Shown here: positions 43,551-52,354 of the stretch, piece after piece
Numbering within the stretch: the stretch's first letter is position 1
Layout of the letters: the number at the start of each line of letters is the position of its first letter
Source of the DNA: Firmicutes bacterium OM04-13BH
Lineage (GTDB): Bacteria; Bacillota; Clostridia; Lachnospirales; Lachnospiraceae
NCBI GenBank assembly: GCA_003481745.1
Contig: QULP01000003.1
Location: forward strand, 62,001-126,000
Length of the DNA stretch: 64,000 nt
Direction: 5' to 3'
Program-made: the position numbers and the translations under genes
The notes under the pieces: model-generated
Databases searched by the model: none
The model's input: only the letters and a program-made list of their open reading frames with translations
Told to the model about the DNA's origin: nothing

Positions 43551-43564
43551 TGTAAAAAAAGCAA
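43536..43564 (-). promoter_or_regulatory. Promoter for the dcw cluster (rsmH)
   Basis: TTGCTT (43559-43564) and TAGAAT (43536-43541) are 17 bp apart on the minus strand, about 340 bp upstream of rsmH. Confidence 0.5.
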
Positions 43565-43584
43565 GGGGAACATATATTCCCCTT
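43554..43584 (-). terminator. Intrinsic terminator (second of a tandem pair)
   Basis: AAGGGGAA/TTCCCCTT forms a perfect 8-bp stem, followed on the minus strand by GC and T7. Its U run overlaps the dcw promoter -35 region. Confidence 0.8.
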
Positions 43585-43601
43585 ATGTCTGAGTTTTCTC
43601 G

Positions 43602-43637
43602 AAAAATGCCGCAATATCAAAAGATTTGCGGCATTTT
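43602..43637 (-). terminator. Intrinsic terminator after the Spo0E-like gene
   Basis: AAAATGCCGCA and TGCGGCATTTT form an 11-bp perfect stem ending in T5 on the minus strand, 37 bp after the Spo0E-like stop codon. Confidence 0.85.
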
Positions 43638-43673
43638 AATTCTTCTTCCCATTCAATTTTGCGAACAGTTGTT

Positions 43674-43823
43674 TTATTCTTTTGTATTTAAATATTCTTC
43701 AATCAATTTATCTAATTTTACACTGATTTCCAGAATCTTATCTGCACTCTGTTTTTCAGTTATACTCTGATTCAAGTATTTTCTTGTGTCCTCAATCTGT
43801 ATTTTTAAGGTTTCTTTTGTCAT
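43674..43823 (-). CDS. Spo0E-family aspartyl phosphatase, 49 aa
   Basis: A short frame (150 bp with stop) starting MTKETLKIQIEDTRKYLNQS. It matches the Spo0E-like family pattern: IExxRxxLN in the first helix and ILEISVKLDKLIEEYL in the second, with the S-x-x-LD motif. Members dephosphorylate Spo0A-P and restrain sporulation. AGGGAG lies 7-8 nt before the ATG, which sits inside the 3' end of lgt (32-nt overlap), so translation is probably coupled to lgt. Two terminators follow. The sequence pattern gives good confidence; activity towards Spo0A is inferred. Confidence 0.82.
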   Translation of the reverse strand: MTKETLKIQIEDTRKYLNQSITEKQSADKILEISVKLDKLIEEYLNTKE

Positions 43824-44682
43824 AACGACACTCCCTGTTCTTTCTTCTTTTACAAATAATCACTGAAAGTGAAACAACAACCAACACTGCTGAAAGCATC
43901 TGGGAAACCGGTACATGGATTCCCGGCAAAAGCAGCTGGTCTGTACGCAGACTTTCTATCCAGAAACGACCAGCTCCATATCCTGCAAGATAACAGAAGA
44001 AAAGTTCTCCTTCAAACTTTTTTCGCTTCCGAAACCAGAATAGAAACAGAAGAACCATAAAACTCCAAAGTCCTTCATATAGAAAAGTCGGATGTACCTG
44101 AATATATTCCACTCCACCGATTGTTACTACATGGTTCCACATAGCAGAAGTAATTTCATTTTTGCGCACTGCGGATACCGGAAGCTGCATTGCCAGGAGA
44201 TTATTCGTATATTCTCCAAATGCTTCACGGTTAAAGAAATTACCCCACCGTCCGATAATCTGTCCTGCTGCCAGTCCCATACATACAGTATCTGCAATTT
44301 GTAAGAATTTCATTTTTGTTATTTTAGAATAAATAAAAACCGTAATAACTCCGGCTATAATTCCTCCATAAATTGCAAGACCGCCATTTCTGATATTTAA
44401 AATTTCGCCCAGATTATCCTTATAATTATCCCATGAAAAAATGACATAGTATATTCTTGCTCCAACAACTGAAGTAAGCATGGTAAGCATCAGTAAATCC
44501 AAATAGGTATCCTGATTTTGTCCGGTACGTTTTGCCTCATGCAGAGCAATGGAGATTCCCACAATCATTGCGATTGCAATTGTAATTCCATAATATGCAA
44601 TATCAAATCCAAAGACTGATATTGTTTTTCCTACATTCGGCAGATAAATTCCCAAATGTGGGAAACGAATGGACATATCCAT
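43792..44682 (-). CDS. lgt: Prolipoprotein diacylglyceryl transferase
   Basis: A 296-residue integral membrane enzyme attaching diacylglycerol to lipoprotein precursors. The Lgt signature GLAAGQIIGRWGNFFNREAFGEYT is present in the middle, with GGLAIYGGIIAG before it and HPTFLYEGLWSF after it. About seven transmembrane helices are predicted. AAGGAGG lies 9 nt before the ATG. It follows ychF by 14 bp, and its end overlaps the Spo0E-like gene. Confidence 0.94.
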   Translation of the reverse strand: MDMSIRFPHLGIYLPNVGKTISVFGFDIAYYGITIAIAMIVGISIALHEAKRTGQNQDTYLDLLMLTMLTSVVGARIYYVIFSWDNYKDNLGEILNIRNGGLAIYGGIIAGVITVFIYSKITKMKFLQIADTVCMGLAAGQIIGRWGNFFNREAFGEYTNNLLAMQLPVSAVRKNEITSAMWNHVVTIGGVEYIQVHPTFLYEGLWSFMVLLFLFWFRKRKKFEGELFFCYLAGYGAGRFWIESLRTDQLLLPGIHVPVSQMLSAVLVVVSLSVIICKRRKNRECRYDKRNLKNTD

Positions 44683-44696
44683 ATCATTTTTCCTCC

Positions 44697-45794
44697 TTAT
44701 ACATTAAAGCGGAATAAGATTACGTCGCCATCCTGTACCACATACTCTTTTCCTTCCATGCGCACAAGTCCTTTTTCTCTTGCGCCCGCATAAGAACCAC
44801 AATCCAATAAATCCTGATAATTTACAACTTCTGCTTTAATAAATCCTCGTTCAAAATCGGTATGTATTTTTCCGGCAGCCTGCGGAGCTTTTGTTCCCAC
44901 TTTAATGGTCCATGCTCTTGTCTCATCTTCTCCTGAAGTCAAAAAGCTTAATAGACCAAGCAGACGATAACTTGCTACAATCAGTTTTTCCAATCCGGAT
45001 TTTTCAATTCCCAAATCCTCTAAAAATTCTTTTTTCTCATCATCATCTAATTCTGCGATTTCCTGCTCAATCTGTGCACAAAGCGCAAACACTTCACTGC
45101 CTGTCTCTTTTGCATATTCTCTTACTTTCTGTACATGTGGATTAGAAACGGCATCATCTGCCAAATCTTCTTCTGAAACATTCGCTGCATAGATGACCGG
45201 CTTTCCTGTCAGCAGGTTGTATCCTTTTAACAGTGCCTCTTCGTCTTCATTTTCCGGTTCAAATACAGATGCCGGTTTTCCTTCTTCCAGGGTTTCTTTT
45301 AATTTCTTTAATAATTCCAGTTCTTTTGCTGCTTCTTTATCCATACGTGCAGTTTTTGTTGTCTTTGCAATTCTTCTGTCAAGAATCTCAATATCTGAGA
45401 AAATCAGTTCCAGATTAATGGTTTCAATATCACGAAGCGGGTCAATACTTCCGTCTACATGTACAACATTTTCATCTTCAAAACAACGTACTACATGAAC
45501 AATTGCATCAACTTCTCTGATATTTGCAAGAAACTGGTTTCCAAGACCCTCTCCTTTTGAAGCACCCTTAACCAGACCTGCAATGTCAACAAATTCAATG
45601 ACTGCCGGTGTTACTTTCTTGGAATGATAAAAATCCCCAAGCAGTTTCAGACGTTCATCTGGTACAGTTACAATTCCCACATTCGGGTCAATTGTACAAA
45701 ACGGGTAATTCGCAGACTCTGCGCCCGCCTTCGTTAAAGAATTAAAAAGGGTACTTTTACCAACATTTGGCAATCCCACAATTCCTAATTTCAT
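44697..45794 (-). CDS. ychF: Ribosome-binding ATPase YchF (Obg-like)
   Basis: A 365-residue P-loop ATPase associated with ribosomes and stress responses. The P loop is [12 protein letters not shown], switch II contains [20 protein letters not shown], and the C-terminal TGS domain has [27 protein letters not shown] and [18 protein letters not shown]. The NKxD specificity motif is replaced by the YAANVSEE type seen in YchF, consistent with ATP use. ATG 45794 follows GGAGGAG by 9 nt. Confidence 0.95.
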   Translation of the reverse strand: MKLGIVGLPNVGKSTLFNSLTKAGAESANYPFCTIDPNVGIVTVPDERLKLLGDFYHSKKVTPAVIEFVDIAGLVKGASKGEGLGNQFLANIREVDAIVHVVRCFEDENVVHVDGSIDPLRDIETINLELIFSDIEILDRRIAKTTKTARMDKEAAKELELLKKLKETLEEGKPASVFEPENEDEEALLKGYNLLTGKPVIYAANVSEEDLADDAVSNPHVQKVREYAKETGSEVFALCAQIEQEIAELDDDEKKEFLEDLGIEKSGLEKLIVASYRLLGLLSFLTSGEDETRAWTIKVGTKAPQAAGKIHTDFERGFIKAEVVNYQDLLDCGSYAGAREKGLVRMEGKEYVVQDGDVILFRFNV

Positions 45795-45851
45795 TTCTTG
45801 TATCTCCTCCTTCAATCTATCCCATGTAGATTTAAACTCTCTTTAGGTCTG

Positions 45852-45996
45852 ATAAAAAGAATCCAATCATACATTTTTTGTATTTTTCTATTTTATCCTA
45901 TGTACTGACTACTTCCACAGGCAAGCCTATGGGTTTTCACCACTAAATTGTAACAGGAACATCTCCTGATTCTTTTGAAAAGAGCCCCAAGACTCA
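45852..45996 (-). ncRNA. Candidate structured RNA / long leader upstream of ychF
   Basis: From a good promoter, the minus strand encodes about 145 nt closed by a perfect 9-bp long-range stem (AAAAGAATC with GATTCTTTT; 45855-45863 and 45968-45976), with an inner stem TCCTGTTAC/GTA-C-ATAGGA and an apical hairpin CCATAGG/CCTGTGG, ending in a U5 run. A rod of this sort could be a small RNA (6S-like cannot be excluded) or a riboswitch-like leader. I cannot name a family. The rest of the 326-bp gap holds no gene. Confidence 0.35.
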
Positions 45997-46002
45997 TTCT
46001 AT

Positions 46003-46031
46003 ACTATAGCATAACAAATCCAAAAAGTAAA
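46003..46031 (-). promoter_or_regulatory. Promoter for the structured leader and ychF-lgt
   Basis: TTTACT (46026-46031) and TATAGT (46003-46008) are 17 bp apart on the minus strand, about 200 nt before ychF. Confidence 0.55.
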
Positions 46032-46071
46032 TTCTTAGATTGCAAGAAGTCTGCTATTTTCTGCTAAAATC

Positions 46072-46112
46072 AAAAAACAGCCTTAATCCTATTTCAGATT
46101 AAAGCTGTTTTC
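46072..46112 (-). terminator. Intrinsic terminator of the murE-thiN gene run
   Basis: AAACAGCCTTAATC/GATTAAAGCTGTTT forms a long stem with one wobble and is followed by TTTTTTGATTTT on the minus strand, 9 bp after the thiN stop. Confidence 0.85.
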
Positions 46113-46120
46113 AAAATTTA

Positions 46121-46783
46121 TCAACATTTTGTTCTATCTTTCGACAAAACCATCATCAGATAACCGGTCTCAAATTCTATAATACCACAATCATCCAACA
46201 ACTGATTGCTGACTGCGATTCCATCTGAATTTTTCAGAGTGTAACCATCCAGCGGATACTGGAATCCGGTTAAAGACAATCCTGTCACTTCATCTCCCAT
46301 AGAGAAAAACGAAACATATTTTCCAAACTGTTCTTCTTTGTGAATACAAATTTTTCCTGCTCTTCTAACCGTAATTGCATTTTGCTCATCTAAAATCCAG
46401 CCTTCTTTTTCTTTCCTTGCCGTAATTAAGAGCGACTGAAGATTTCCCATATAATGGTCTAATCTTCCTCCGGTTGCCCCAAGCAGAAAAATCTTATCAC
46501 TGCCCAACTTTAGTGCCAGTTCCATTCCAAGTCTGGCATCGGTATCATCCTTTTCCGGTTTATACTGACGAATCGGAATTTCCTGCTGTTCTCTATACCA
46601 GTCTATCACCTCTTTGGAAATGCTGTCAAAATCGCCTAAAATCCAATCCGGAATGACATGATTTCGATAGCAAAATTCTAATCCTTTATCGACCCCGATA
46701 ATACAGTCCGGCTTTATCTGCTTTAAACAGACTAAGCTAAACTCATCATTGATTTCACCGCCGCAAATCAGCACTGTGTTCAT
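46121..46783 (-). CDS. thiN: Thiamine pyrophosphokinase
   Basis: A 220-residue enzyme phosphorylating thiamine to thiamine diphosphate. Motifs are VDKGLEFC, DWILGDFDSISKE, KPEKDDTDARLGMELAL and LLGATGGRLDHYMGNL; the C-terminal beta-sandwich domain binds thiamine. ATG 46783 has GGAGG 9 nt upstream; another ATG two codons earlier is too close to it. The start overlaps the rpe end. It is the last gene of the run, and no spoVM-like gene follows, unlike in Bacillus. Confidence 0.93.
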   Translation of the reverse strand: MNTVLICGGEINDEFSLVCLKQIKPDCIIGVDKGLEFCYRNHVIPDWILGDFDSISKEVIDWYREQQEIPIRQYKPEKDDTDARLGMELALKLGSDKIFLLGATGGRLDHYMGNLQSLLITARKEKEGWILDEQNAITVRRAGKICIHKEEQFGKYVSFFSMGDEVTGLSLTGFQYPLDGYTLKNSDGIAVSNQLLDDCGIIEFETGYLMMVLSKDRTKC

Positions 46784-47441
46784 GTTCATAAGCCTCCAAC
46801 CGATTCTGATACATCATGGCATTTTCCTTTGCCTCTCCATTAAAAATCGCAGAACCCATAACCAGAATATTTGCTCCTGCATCCAATGCCAGATCCATTG
46901 TATTCTTACTGATTCCACCATCTACTTCGATATCTACATCCAGATTTTTGTCCTTCAGCATTTCTTTTAACCGCTTTACTTTTTCTGTCGTATACGGAAT
47001 ATATTTCTGCCCTCCAAATCCTGGATTTACTGTCATAATAAGCACCATATCAACAATTCCAAGTACCTCTTCCACTACGCAAAGCGGTGTTGCCGGATTA
47101 ATTGCAACCCCTGCTTTCATTCCGGCTTCCCGAATATGATAAAGAGTACTGTCCAGGTGCTTACAGGCCTCTGCATGAACGGTAAGCATGTCGGCTCCCG
47201 CTGCTTTAAACTGCGAAATGTAACGAGCCGGTTCTTCAATCATAAGATGTACATCTAAAAACAGACTGCATTTTTTTCTGACTGAAGAAATCACCGGCAT
47301 TCCGAATGAAATACTCGGTACAAATATTCCATCCATAACATCAATATGAAGCCATTCGACTCCCGCTTCTTCTACTTTTTTAATTTCTTCCCCTAACTTC
47401 ATAAAATCTGCGGATAAAATTGATGGCGATAACTGATACAT
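46755..47441 (-). CDS. rpe: Ribulose-phosphate 3-epimerase
   Basis: A 228-residue TIM-barrel pentose phosphate enzyme. Metal ligands and catalytic residues appear in SILSADFMKLG, WLHIDVMDGIFVPSISFG, DVHLMIEEP, TVNPGFGGQKYI and EVDGGISKNT. GAGGGAC-type ribosome binding site precedes the ATG. It lies 10 bp after rsgA and overlaps thiN. The order rsgA-rpe-thiN is conserved in Firmicutes. Confidence 0.95.
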   Translation of the reverse strand: MYQLSPSILSADFMKLGEEIKKVEEAGVEWLHIDVMDGIFVPSISFGMPVISSVRKKCSLFLDVHLMIEEPARYISQFKAAGADMLTVHAEACKHLDSTLYHIREAGMKAGVAINPATPLCVVEEVLGIVDMVLIMTVNPGFGGQKYIPYTTEKVKRLKEMLKDKNLDVDIEVDGGISKNTMDLALDAGANILVMGSAIFNGEAKENAMMYQNRLEAYEHEHSADLRR

Positions 47442-47451
47442 ATTGTCCCTC

Positions 47452-48330
47452 CTAATACCTTCTTTTTTCTTTTAATTCCCCATAGAGTTCAAGATAATTT
47501 TCATATCTTTCTTTTGAGATTTTTCCTTCTTCCAATGCATTTTTTACCATGCATCCTGGTTCATGCGTATGTGTACAGCCCTGAAAACGGCATGTTCCTT
47601 CGTATTTAAAAAACTCTCGAAAATAAAAACGTAATTCTTCTTTTTCGATTTCTTCTACATAAAAAGAGGTAAATCCTGGTGTGTCATAAAGCCAGGTATC
47701 TTCCTCTATCTGAATGATCTGTGAATGTCTTGTCGTATGACGACCTCTTCCCAATTTTTTACTGATTTCCCCGGTTTCCATCTGCACCTCATTTTGAAGC
47801 AGATTCGTCAATGAAGACTTTCCCACTCCGGACGGTCCTGCAACTGTTGTCGTTTTCCCACGAAGCAGTGATTTAATTTCTTCAATCCCCTCACCCTGCT
47901 TTGCACTTGCAAGCACCACCGGATAGCCACAGGCTTCATAAATCTCTTTGAGACGTCCAACTTCTTCTTCGTCACATAAATCCTGTTTGTTAAAACAGAT
48001 AATCACAGGAACATCCTGTTTTTCCATAATAACTAAAAAGCGGTCCAATAAAGAGAGATTCGGCTTTGGTTCTCTGGCTGCAAAAATAACCAATGCCTGA
48101 TCGATATTTGCAACTGCCGGACGAATCAATTCACTACGTCTTGGAAGAATCTTTACGATATTTCCAAGTTTCTCCTCTTCATTCAGGACCTCTATTTCCA
48201 CATCATCCCCAACAAGGGGTTTTATTTTATCTTTTCGGAATATTCCCTTTGCTTTACATTCATAGACTCCGGATTCTGCTACACCAACGTAGTAGAATCC
48301 GGCAATCCCTTTCATAATCTTTCCAATCAT
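47452..48330 (-). CDS. rsgA: Ribosome small-subunit biogenesis GTPase RsgA
   Basis: A 292-residue circularly permuted GTPase for 30S maturation. An OB domain (about 10-70) precedes the permuted motifs G4 FNKQD, G1 GPSGVGKSS and G3 DTPGF, and a zinc-binding knuckle C-R-F-x-x-C-x-H-x-x-E-x-G-C near the C-terminus. The ATG overlaps the prkC stop codon (TGATG), indicating coupling. Confidence 0.95.
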   Translation of the reverse strand: MIGKIMKGIAGFYYVGVAESGVYECKAKGIFRKDKIKPLVGDDVEIEVLNEEEKLGNIVKILPRRSELIRPAVANIDQALVIFAAREPKPNLSLLDRFLVIMEKQDVPVIICFNKQDLCDEEEVGRLKEIYEACGYPVVLASAKQGEGIEEIKSLLRGKTTTVAGPSGVGKSSLTNLLQNEVQMETGEISKKLGRGRHTTRHSQIIQIEEDTWLYDTPGFTSFYVEEIEKEELRFYFREFFKYEGTCRFQGCTHTHEPGCMVKNALEEGKISKERYENYLELYGELKEKRRY

Positions 48331-50564
48331 CAATTTACCTGCCTAAAAGAAACATCATACTGGTCAATAATCTGATAGCTGTCATCAATCCATTCATACA
48401 GCACTACAGTTCCGCTTGTAATTCCAGGATGACCATTTAAATCCTGAATGGACAACGGAAACTGTGGGTCGTCCACTTCCATTGACTGGTCCGAATAAGT
48501 ATTTCCATCATCATCTGTCTGTACCAGTTCTACTTTTACTTTTCCACCCTGATAATTGGTCGGCTGCTGAAGGCTGTTTGCAGGCTTCCATGTTCCATCA
48601 GAGGAACTGCTGGAATTTTTATCTTTATCTTTATTTTTATTTTTATCTTTATCTGTCTTGCTGTCCTCACTGTCTTCGTCATCCGAAGAACTGCTGCTTC
48701 TTACATAAATTGTAATCGTTTCTCCTGTATTTACCCTCGTTCCGCTGTCCACACTCTGTTTATAAACTTCTCCTTCGTTTACAGACTGGTCATTTCCTGT
48801 CTGAACGCTTACAAGAAGTCCCAGCTGACTTAAGGTACTCTTTGCATTCGCTTCACTTGTCCCAATCACATTTGGCACACGTACTGCAGTATCTCCTTCT
48901 CCGATACTGATAGTCAACGTTACCGTATCTCCGGCTTTTACGCTTGTTCCGGCTTCCGGGTCAGTTGAAACAACATTTCCGATTGTAATGTCACTGCTGT
49001 TTGCTTTCTGTACCGCTGTCTTTAAGCCTAATTCTTTTAACATTGCTTCTGCATCTGTCTGTGAATAGTCAGTCACAACCGGTACTTGAATTTCTTCTGT
49101 TCCACTGCTGATATAACAGGTAATCTGTGTATACGGCTCTACTTTTGTTCCTGCTTCTACATCCTGACGGCAGATATTTCCCTCTGCTACACTGTCAGAT
49201 GCTTCTTCTCCGCCATTCTTATACCCTAACTGCAAGTCATTTAATGTTTTCTGTGCTTCTTCCGGTGTCTTGTTTGTTAACTCCGGAACTTCCACCTGTT
49301 TTACACTGCTGTCTGAATCTTTTTCTGATTTACTGTCTGAAGCCGTCGTATTCCCACTGTTATTATTTTTAGAGGAACCGAATTTTAATAAGCCCGAAGC
49401 TGATGCGATTGTGTAAACTAAGACACAGATAATAATTGCTCCTACCACAATTCCACCAATTGTCATCACCTTTTCCAATGTATGACTGATTCCTTTTTTG
49501 TGTGGTTCTTCTTCCTCTGCATCATAGTCATCTACATCATCTTTATAATCATAATCTGCGTTGTTGTCGATATATTCATCTTCGTCCGGAATTTCAAAAT
49601 CTTCATAATTTACTTCCGGATTACTTTCCGGCACGGTATTTCCTGCTGCCACTGCACCTCGTTTAATCTGTTCCATCTCTTCCGGAGAGATTACAACCGT
49701 CTGCGCATGATTACTCAGTGGAGTCAGATTTACGAAATTTCCGTCCGGATCAATCAAAGACTGTTTTAAATCACTGATCAACTCTGCCAGTGAATTGTAT
49801 CGTCTGTCCGGACTTTTCTGGGTACATTTCATGATAATTTCTTCCAGACTGTGTGGAAGCTGTGGATTTAATTCTGACGGTGGTATCATCTCCTCCTGAA
49901 GATGTTTGATTGCGATAGAAACAGTTGTATCGCCATCAAAAGGAACCGTTCCTGTCACCATCTCATACATTGTGATACCTAATGAATAGATATCACTCTT
50001 ATAATCACTGTAACCGCCACGTACCTGTTCCGGAGAACTGTAATGAACCGAACCCATTGCATTGGTACTGATTGTATTGGAAGAAGCGGCTCTTGCGATA
50101 CCAAAATCTGTTACTTTTACTTTTCCATCCGTAGAAATAATAATATTCTGCGGTTTGATATCACGATGCACAATCTTTTTATTGTGCGCTGCTTCAAGTC
50201 CCATTGCAACCTGAATTGCAATACTGGTTGTCTCTTTTATCGTCAGTCTGCCTTTTTTGGAAATATACTCTTTTAAGGTAATTCCCTCAACCAGCTCCAT
50301 TACAATATAATTAATGCCATTATCTTCTCCTACATCAAACACGTTTACAATGTTTGGATGCGCCAGACCTGCTGCGGCCTGTGCTTCTCTTTGAAACTTA
50401 CTGATAAAGGTTGTATCAGAACCAAATTCTGCTTTCAATACCTTTATTGCAACAAAACGATTCAGTTTATGATCTTTCGCTTTGTATACATCCGCCATTC
50501 CACCGGAGCCGACACAACCCACAATCTCATAGCGGTCACTTACAATAACTCCCACATCTAACAT
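48330..50564 (-). CDS. prkC: Serine/threonine kinase with PASTA repeats (PrkC/Stk1)
   Basis: A 744-residue membrane receptor kinase sensing muropeptides or lipid II. The cytoplasmic kinase has GSGGMADVY, Lys41 in VAIKVL, HRDIKPQN (Asp135) and DFGIARA. An acidic juxtamembrane stretch (about 320-355) leads to a transmembrane helix (366-390) and three PASTA repeats (about 422-487, 491-555 and 559-623). After a low-complexity Lys/Asp/Asn/Ser linker (about 624-656), a non-PASTA domain of about 85 residues ends the protein. It overlaps the phosphatase gene prpC upstream and rsgA downstream. Confidence 0.95.
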   Translation of the reverse strand: MLDVGVIVSDRYEIVGCVGSGGMADVYKAKDHKLNRFVAIKVLKAEFGSDTTFISKFQREAQAAAGLAHPNIVNVFDVGEDNGINYIVMELVEGITLKEYISKKGRLTIKETTSIAIQVAMGLEAAHNKKIVHRDIKPQNIIISTDGKVKVTDFGIARAASSNTISTNAMGSVHYSSPEQVRGGYSDYKSDIYSLGITMYEMVTGTVPFDGDTTVSIAIKHLQEEMIPPSELNPQLPHSLEEIIMKCTQKSPDRRYNSLAELISDLKQSLIDPDGNFVNLTPLSNHAQTVVISPEEMEQIKRGAVAAGNTVPESNPEVNYEDFEIPDEDEYIDNNADYDYKDDVDDYDAEEEEPHKKGISHTLEKVMTIGGIVVGAIIICVLVYTIASASGLLKFGSSKNNNSGNTTASDSKSEKDSDSSVKQVEVPELTNKTPEEAQKTLNDLQLGYKNGGEEASDSVAEGNICRQDVEAGTKVEPYTQITCYISSGTEEIQVPVVTDYSQTDAEAMLKELGLKTAVQKANSSDITIGNVVSTDPEAGTSVKAGDTVTLTISIGEGDTAVRVPNVIGTSEANAKSTLSQLGLLVSVQTGNDQSVNEGEVYKQSVDSGTRVNTGETITIYVRSSSSSDDEDSEDSKTDKDKNKNKDKDKNSSSSSDGTWKPANSLQQPTNYQGGKVKVELVQTDDDGNTYSDQSMEVDDPQFPLSIQDLNGHPGITSGTVVLYEWIDDSYQIIDQYDVSFRQVN
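48615..48654. repeat. Hexanucleotide microsatellite in prkC
   Basis: About six tandem TTTATC/TTTATT units (plus strand) encode alternating Lys-Asp and Lys-Asn. Slippage by one unit would add or remove two residues in frame in the extracellular linker. Confidence 0.75.
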
Positions 50565-51304
50565 ACTTCCACCTCTTTTGTGTCTGGTTCTACCAGAACT
50601 ATTCCTATATTATCCTTGCCTCCATTTTCATTCGCCGCTTCTACCAGTCTTTTACCGGCAGTTTCAAGCAATTCTTCAGAAACAATAATGTCTTCTATAT
50701 CTTCATCTAAAACCATATTGGTCAGCCCGTCGGAACATAATAGAAGCCTGTCTCCCGGTTCTAAATGAACGTCAAAGAAGTCTACTGCTACATCTTTTGT
50801 TGCACCAAGCGCCCGTGTAATCACATTTTTATCCGGATGATTTCTTGCATCTTCCTCGGAAATTTCGCCCATTCGCACCATTTCTTCCACCAGTGAATGG
50901 TCTTTTGTAATCTGAATAATCCTCTCATCGTTAATCAGATACAGCCGACTGTCTCCTACATTTGCCACATAAGCGTAATCACCTACAATTGTTGTCAGAA
51001 CTATCGTTGTTCCCATTCCGCTCATTGTCTCATGTTCTGCCGCTTCTTTTAAGATAGAACTGTTCGCAGTCTCAATCGCAGTACGGATGATTTTAATTGG
51101 ATTATTCTCAGGATTAACACGGATTGTCTCAAGTAGTGTCTCCACTGCATATTTTGATGCGAAATCACCTGCATTATGTCCACCCATTCCGTCTGCAACT
51201 ACGAAGAGGTTCGGCAGATTTCCCACAGGGGTATCTGAGGCAAATACGAAGTCCTCATTGAGTGTCCGTATCTGGCCCACATCTGTAATAGAATATGATT
51301 TCAT
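50558..51304 (-). CDS. prpC: PP2C-type protein phosphatase (PrpC/Stp)
   Basis: A 248-residue Mn-dependent phosphatase that reverses PrkC phosphorylation. Motifs are GQIRTLNEDF, VVADGMGGHNAGDFAS, VANVGDSRLYLI, HSLVEEMVRMG, LLLCSDGLTNMV and GGKDNIGIVLV. GAGGA lies about 9 nt before the ATG. It overlaps prkC by 7 nt and starts 2 bp from the rlmN stop. Confidence 0.95.
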   Translation of the reverse strand: MKSYSITDVGQIRTLNEDFVFASDTPVGNLPNLFVVADGMGGHNAGDFASKYAVETLLETIRVNPENNPIKIIRTAIETANSSILKEAAEHETMSGMGTTIVLTTIVGDYAYVANVGDSRLYLINDERIIQITKDHSLVEEMVRMGEISEEDARNHPDKNVITRALGATKDVAVDFFDVHLEPGDRLLLCSDGLTNMVLDEDIEDIIVSEELLETAGKRLVEAANENGGKDNIGIVLVEPDTKEVEVC

Positions 51305-51305
51305 C

Positions 51306-52352
51306 TTACGAATCCTCTTTGTTATCGATATAACTCTTTCTTAATTGTCCACAGGCCCCGTCAATATCCTGACCCATTTCTCTTCTAATAGTAACATTAA
51401 TTTGGTATTTTTCAAGTTTATTTTTAAAATTTAAGATAACTTTCATTTCTGAGCGGACAAAATTTCGCTCTTTAATCGGGTTAACCGGAATCAGATTAAT
51501 GTGGCAGTTTAAACCTTTTATCAGTTCTGCCAGACGCTGTGCATCCTCTTCGGAATCATTTTTTCCGCCCACCAGACTGTACTCAAATGTGATTCTTCTG
51601 CCGGTTTTTTCAAAATAATTTCTGCATGCATCAAGTACTTCATCCAGACTGTACTTGTTTGCAATCGGCATTAATTCTTCTCTTTTTTCCTGACTCGAAG
51701 CGTGGAGAGAAAGCGCCAGTGTAATCTGAAGTTTTTCTTCCGCAAGTTCATACATCTTCGGTACAATTCCACAAGTAGAAACCGTGATGTTTCTCTGACT
51801 GATATTTAAACCCTTATCGTCACTTAACATACGGATAAAACGAAGCAGGGAATCATAATTATCCAGTGGCTCGCCGGTTCCCATTACTACTACATTTGAT
51901 ACCCGCTCGCCGGAATCTTTCTGAATCTGATAAATCTGGTCAAGCATTTCGGCAGCGGTCAGATTTCTCGTCCAGCCTCCAATCGTCGAAGCGCAAAAAC
52001 GGCATCCCATCTTACAACCAACCTGAGAAGAAATACACACACTATTTCCATGATGATAGCGCATAAGCACACTTTCTACCACATTTCCATCTGAAAGTGC
52101 AAACAGATACTTCCTTGTACCATCTATCTTGGAAATCTGAACTTCCACTTTTTTTAAAGCAGTCAACGTACAGTTTTCTTTTAATTTCTGCCGGAAATCT
52201 TTTGAGAGATTGGTCATCTCATCAAAATCATCCGCCAGCTTTACATGCATCCATTCATAGAGCTGTTTTGCACGAAATGGCTTCTCTCCCAATTCCAAAA
52301 CGGTGTTTTTGAGTTCCTCAAGAGTCTGGGACTTAATATCTGTTTTCTGCAT
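51306..52352 (-). CDS. rlmN: Dual-specificity RNA methyltransferase RlmN
   Basis: A 348-residue radical SAM enzyme that methylates A2503 of 23S rRNA and A37 of some tRNAs. The CX3CX2C cluster is CKMGCRFCAS; GTGEPLDNYD binds SAM; the C-terminal catalytic Cys is in DGACGQLR, and the RITFEY segment is RlmN-typical. The ribosome binding site AGGAGG lies inside the end of rsmB. Nothing indicates the Cfr resistance variant. Confidence 0.93.
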   Translation of the reverse strand: MQKTDIKSQTLEELKNTVLELGEKPFRAKQLYEWMHVKLADDFDEMTNLSKDFRQKLKENCTLTALKKVEVQISKIDGTRKYLFALSDGNVVESVLMRYHHGNSVCISSQVGCKMGCRFCASTIGGWTRNLTAAEMLDQIYQIQKDSGERVSNVVVMGTGEPLDNYDSLLRFIRMLSDDKGLNISQRNITVSTCGIVPKMYELAEEKLQITLALSLHASSQEKREELMPIANKYSLDEVLDACRNYFEKTGRRITFEYSLVGGKNDSEEDAQRLAELIKGLNCHINLIPVNPIKERNFVRSEMKVILNFKNKLEKYQINVTIRREMGQDIDGACGQLRKSYIDNKEDS

Positions 52353-52354
52353 CT

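Noticed and set aside
46072..46120. spoVM gene after thiN, as in Bacillus
   Set aside because: A terminator begins 9 bp after thiN, and no small amphipathic peptide frame is present.
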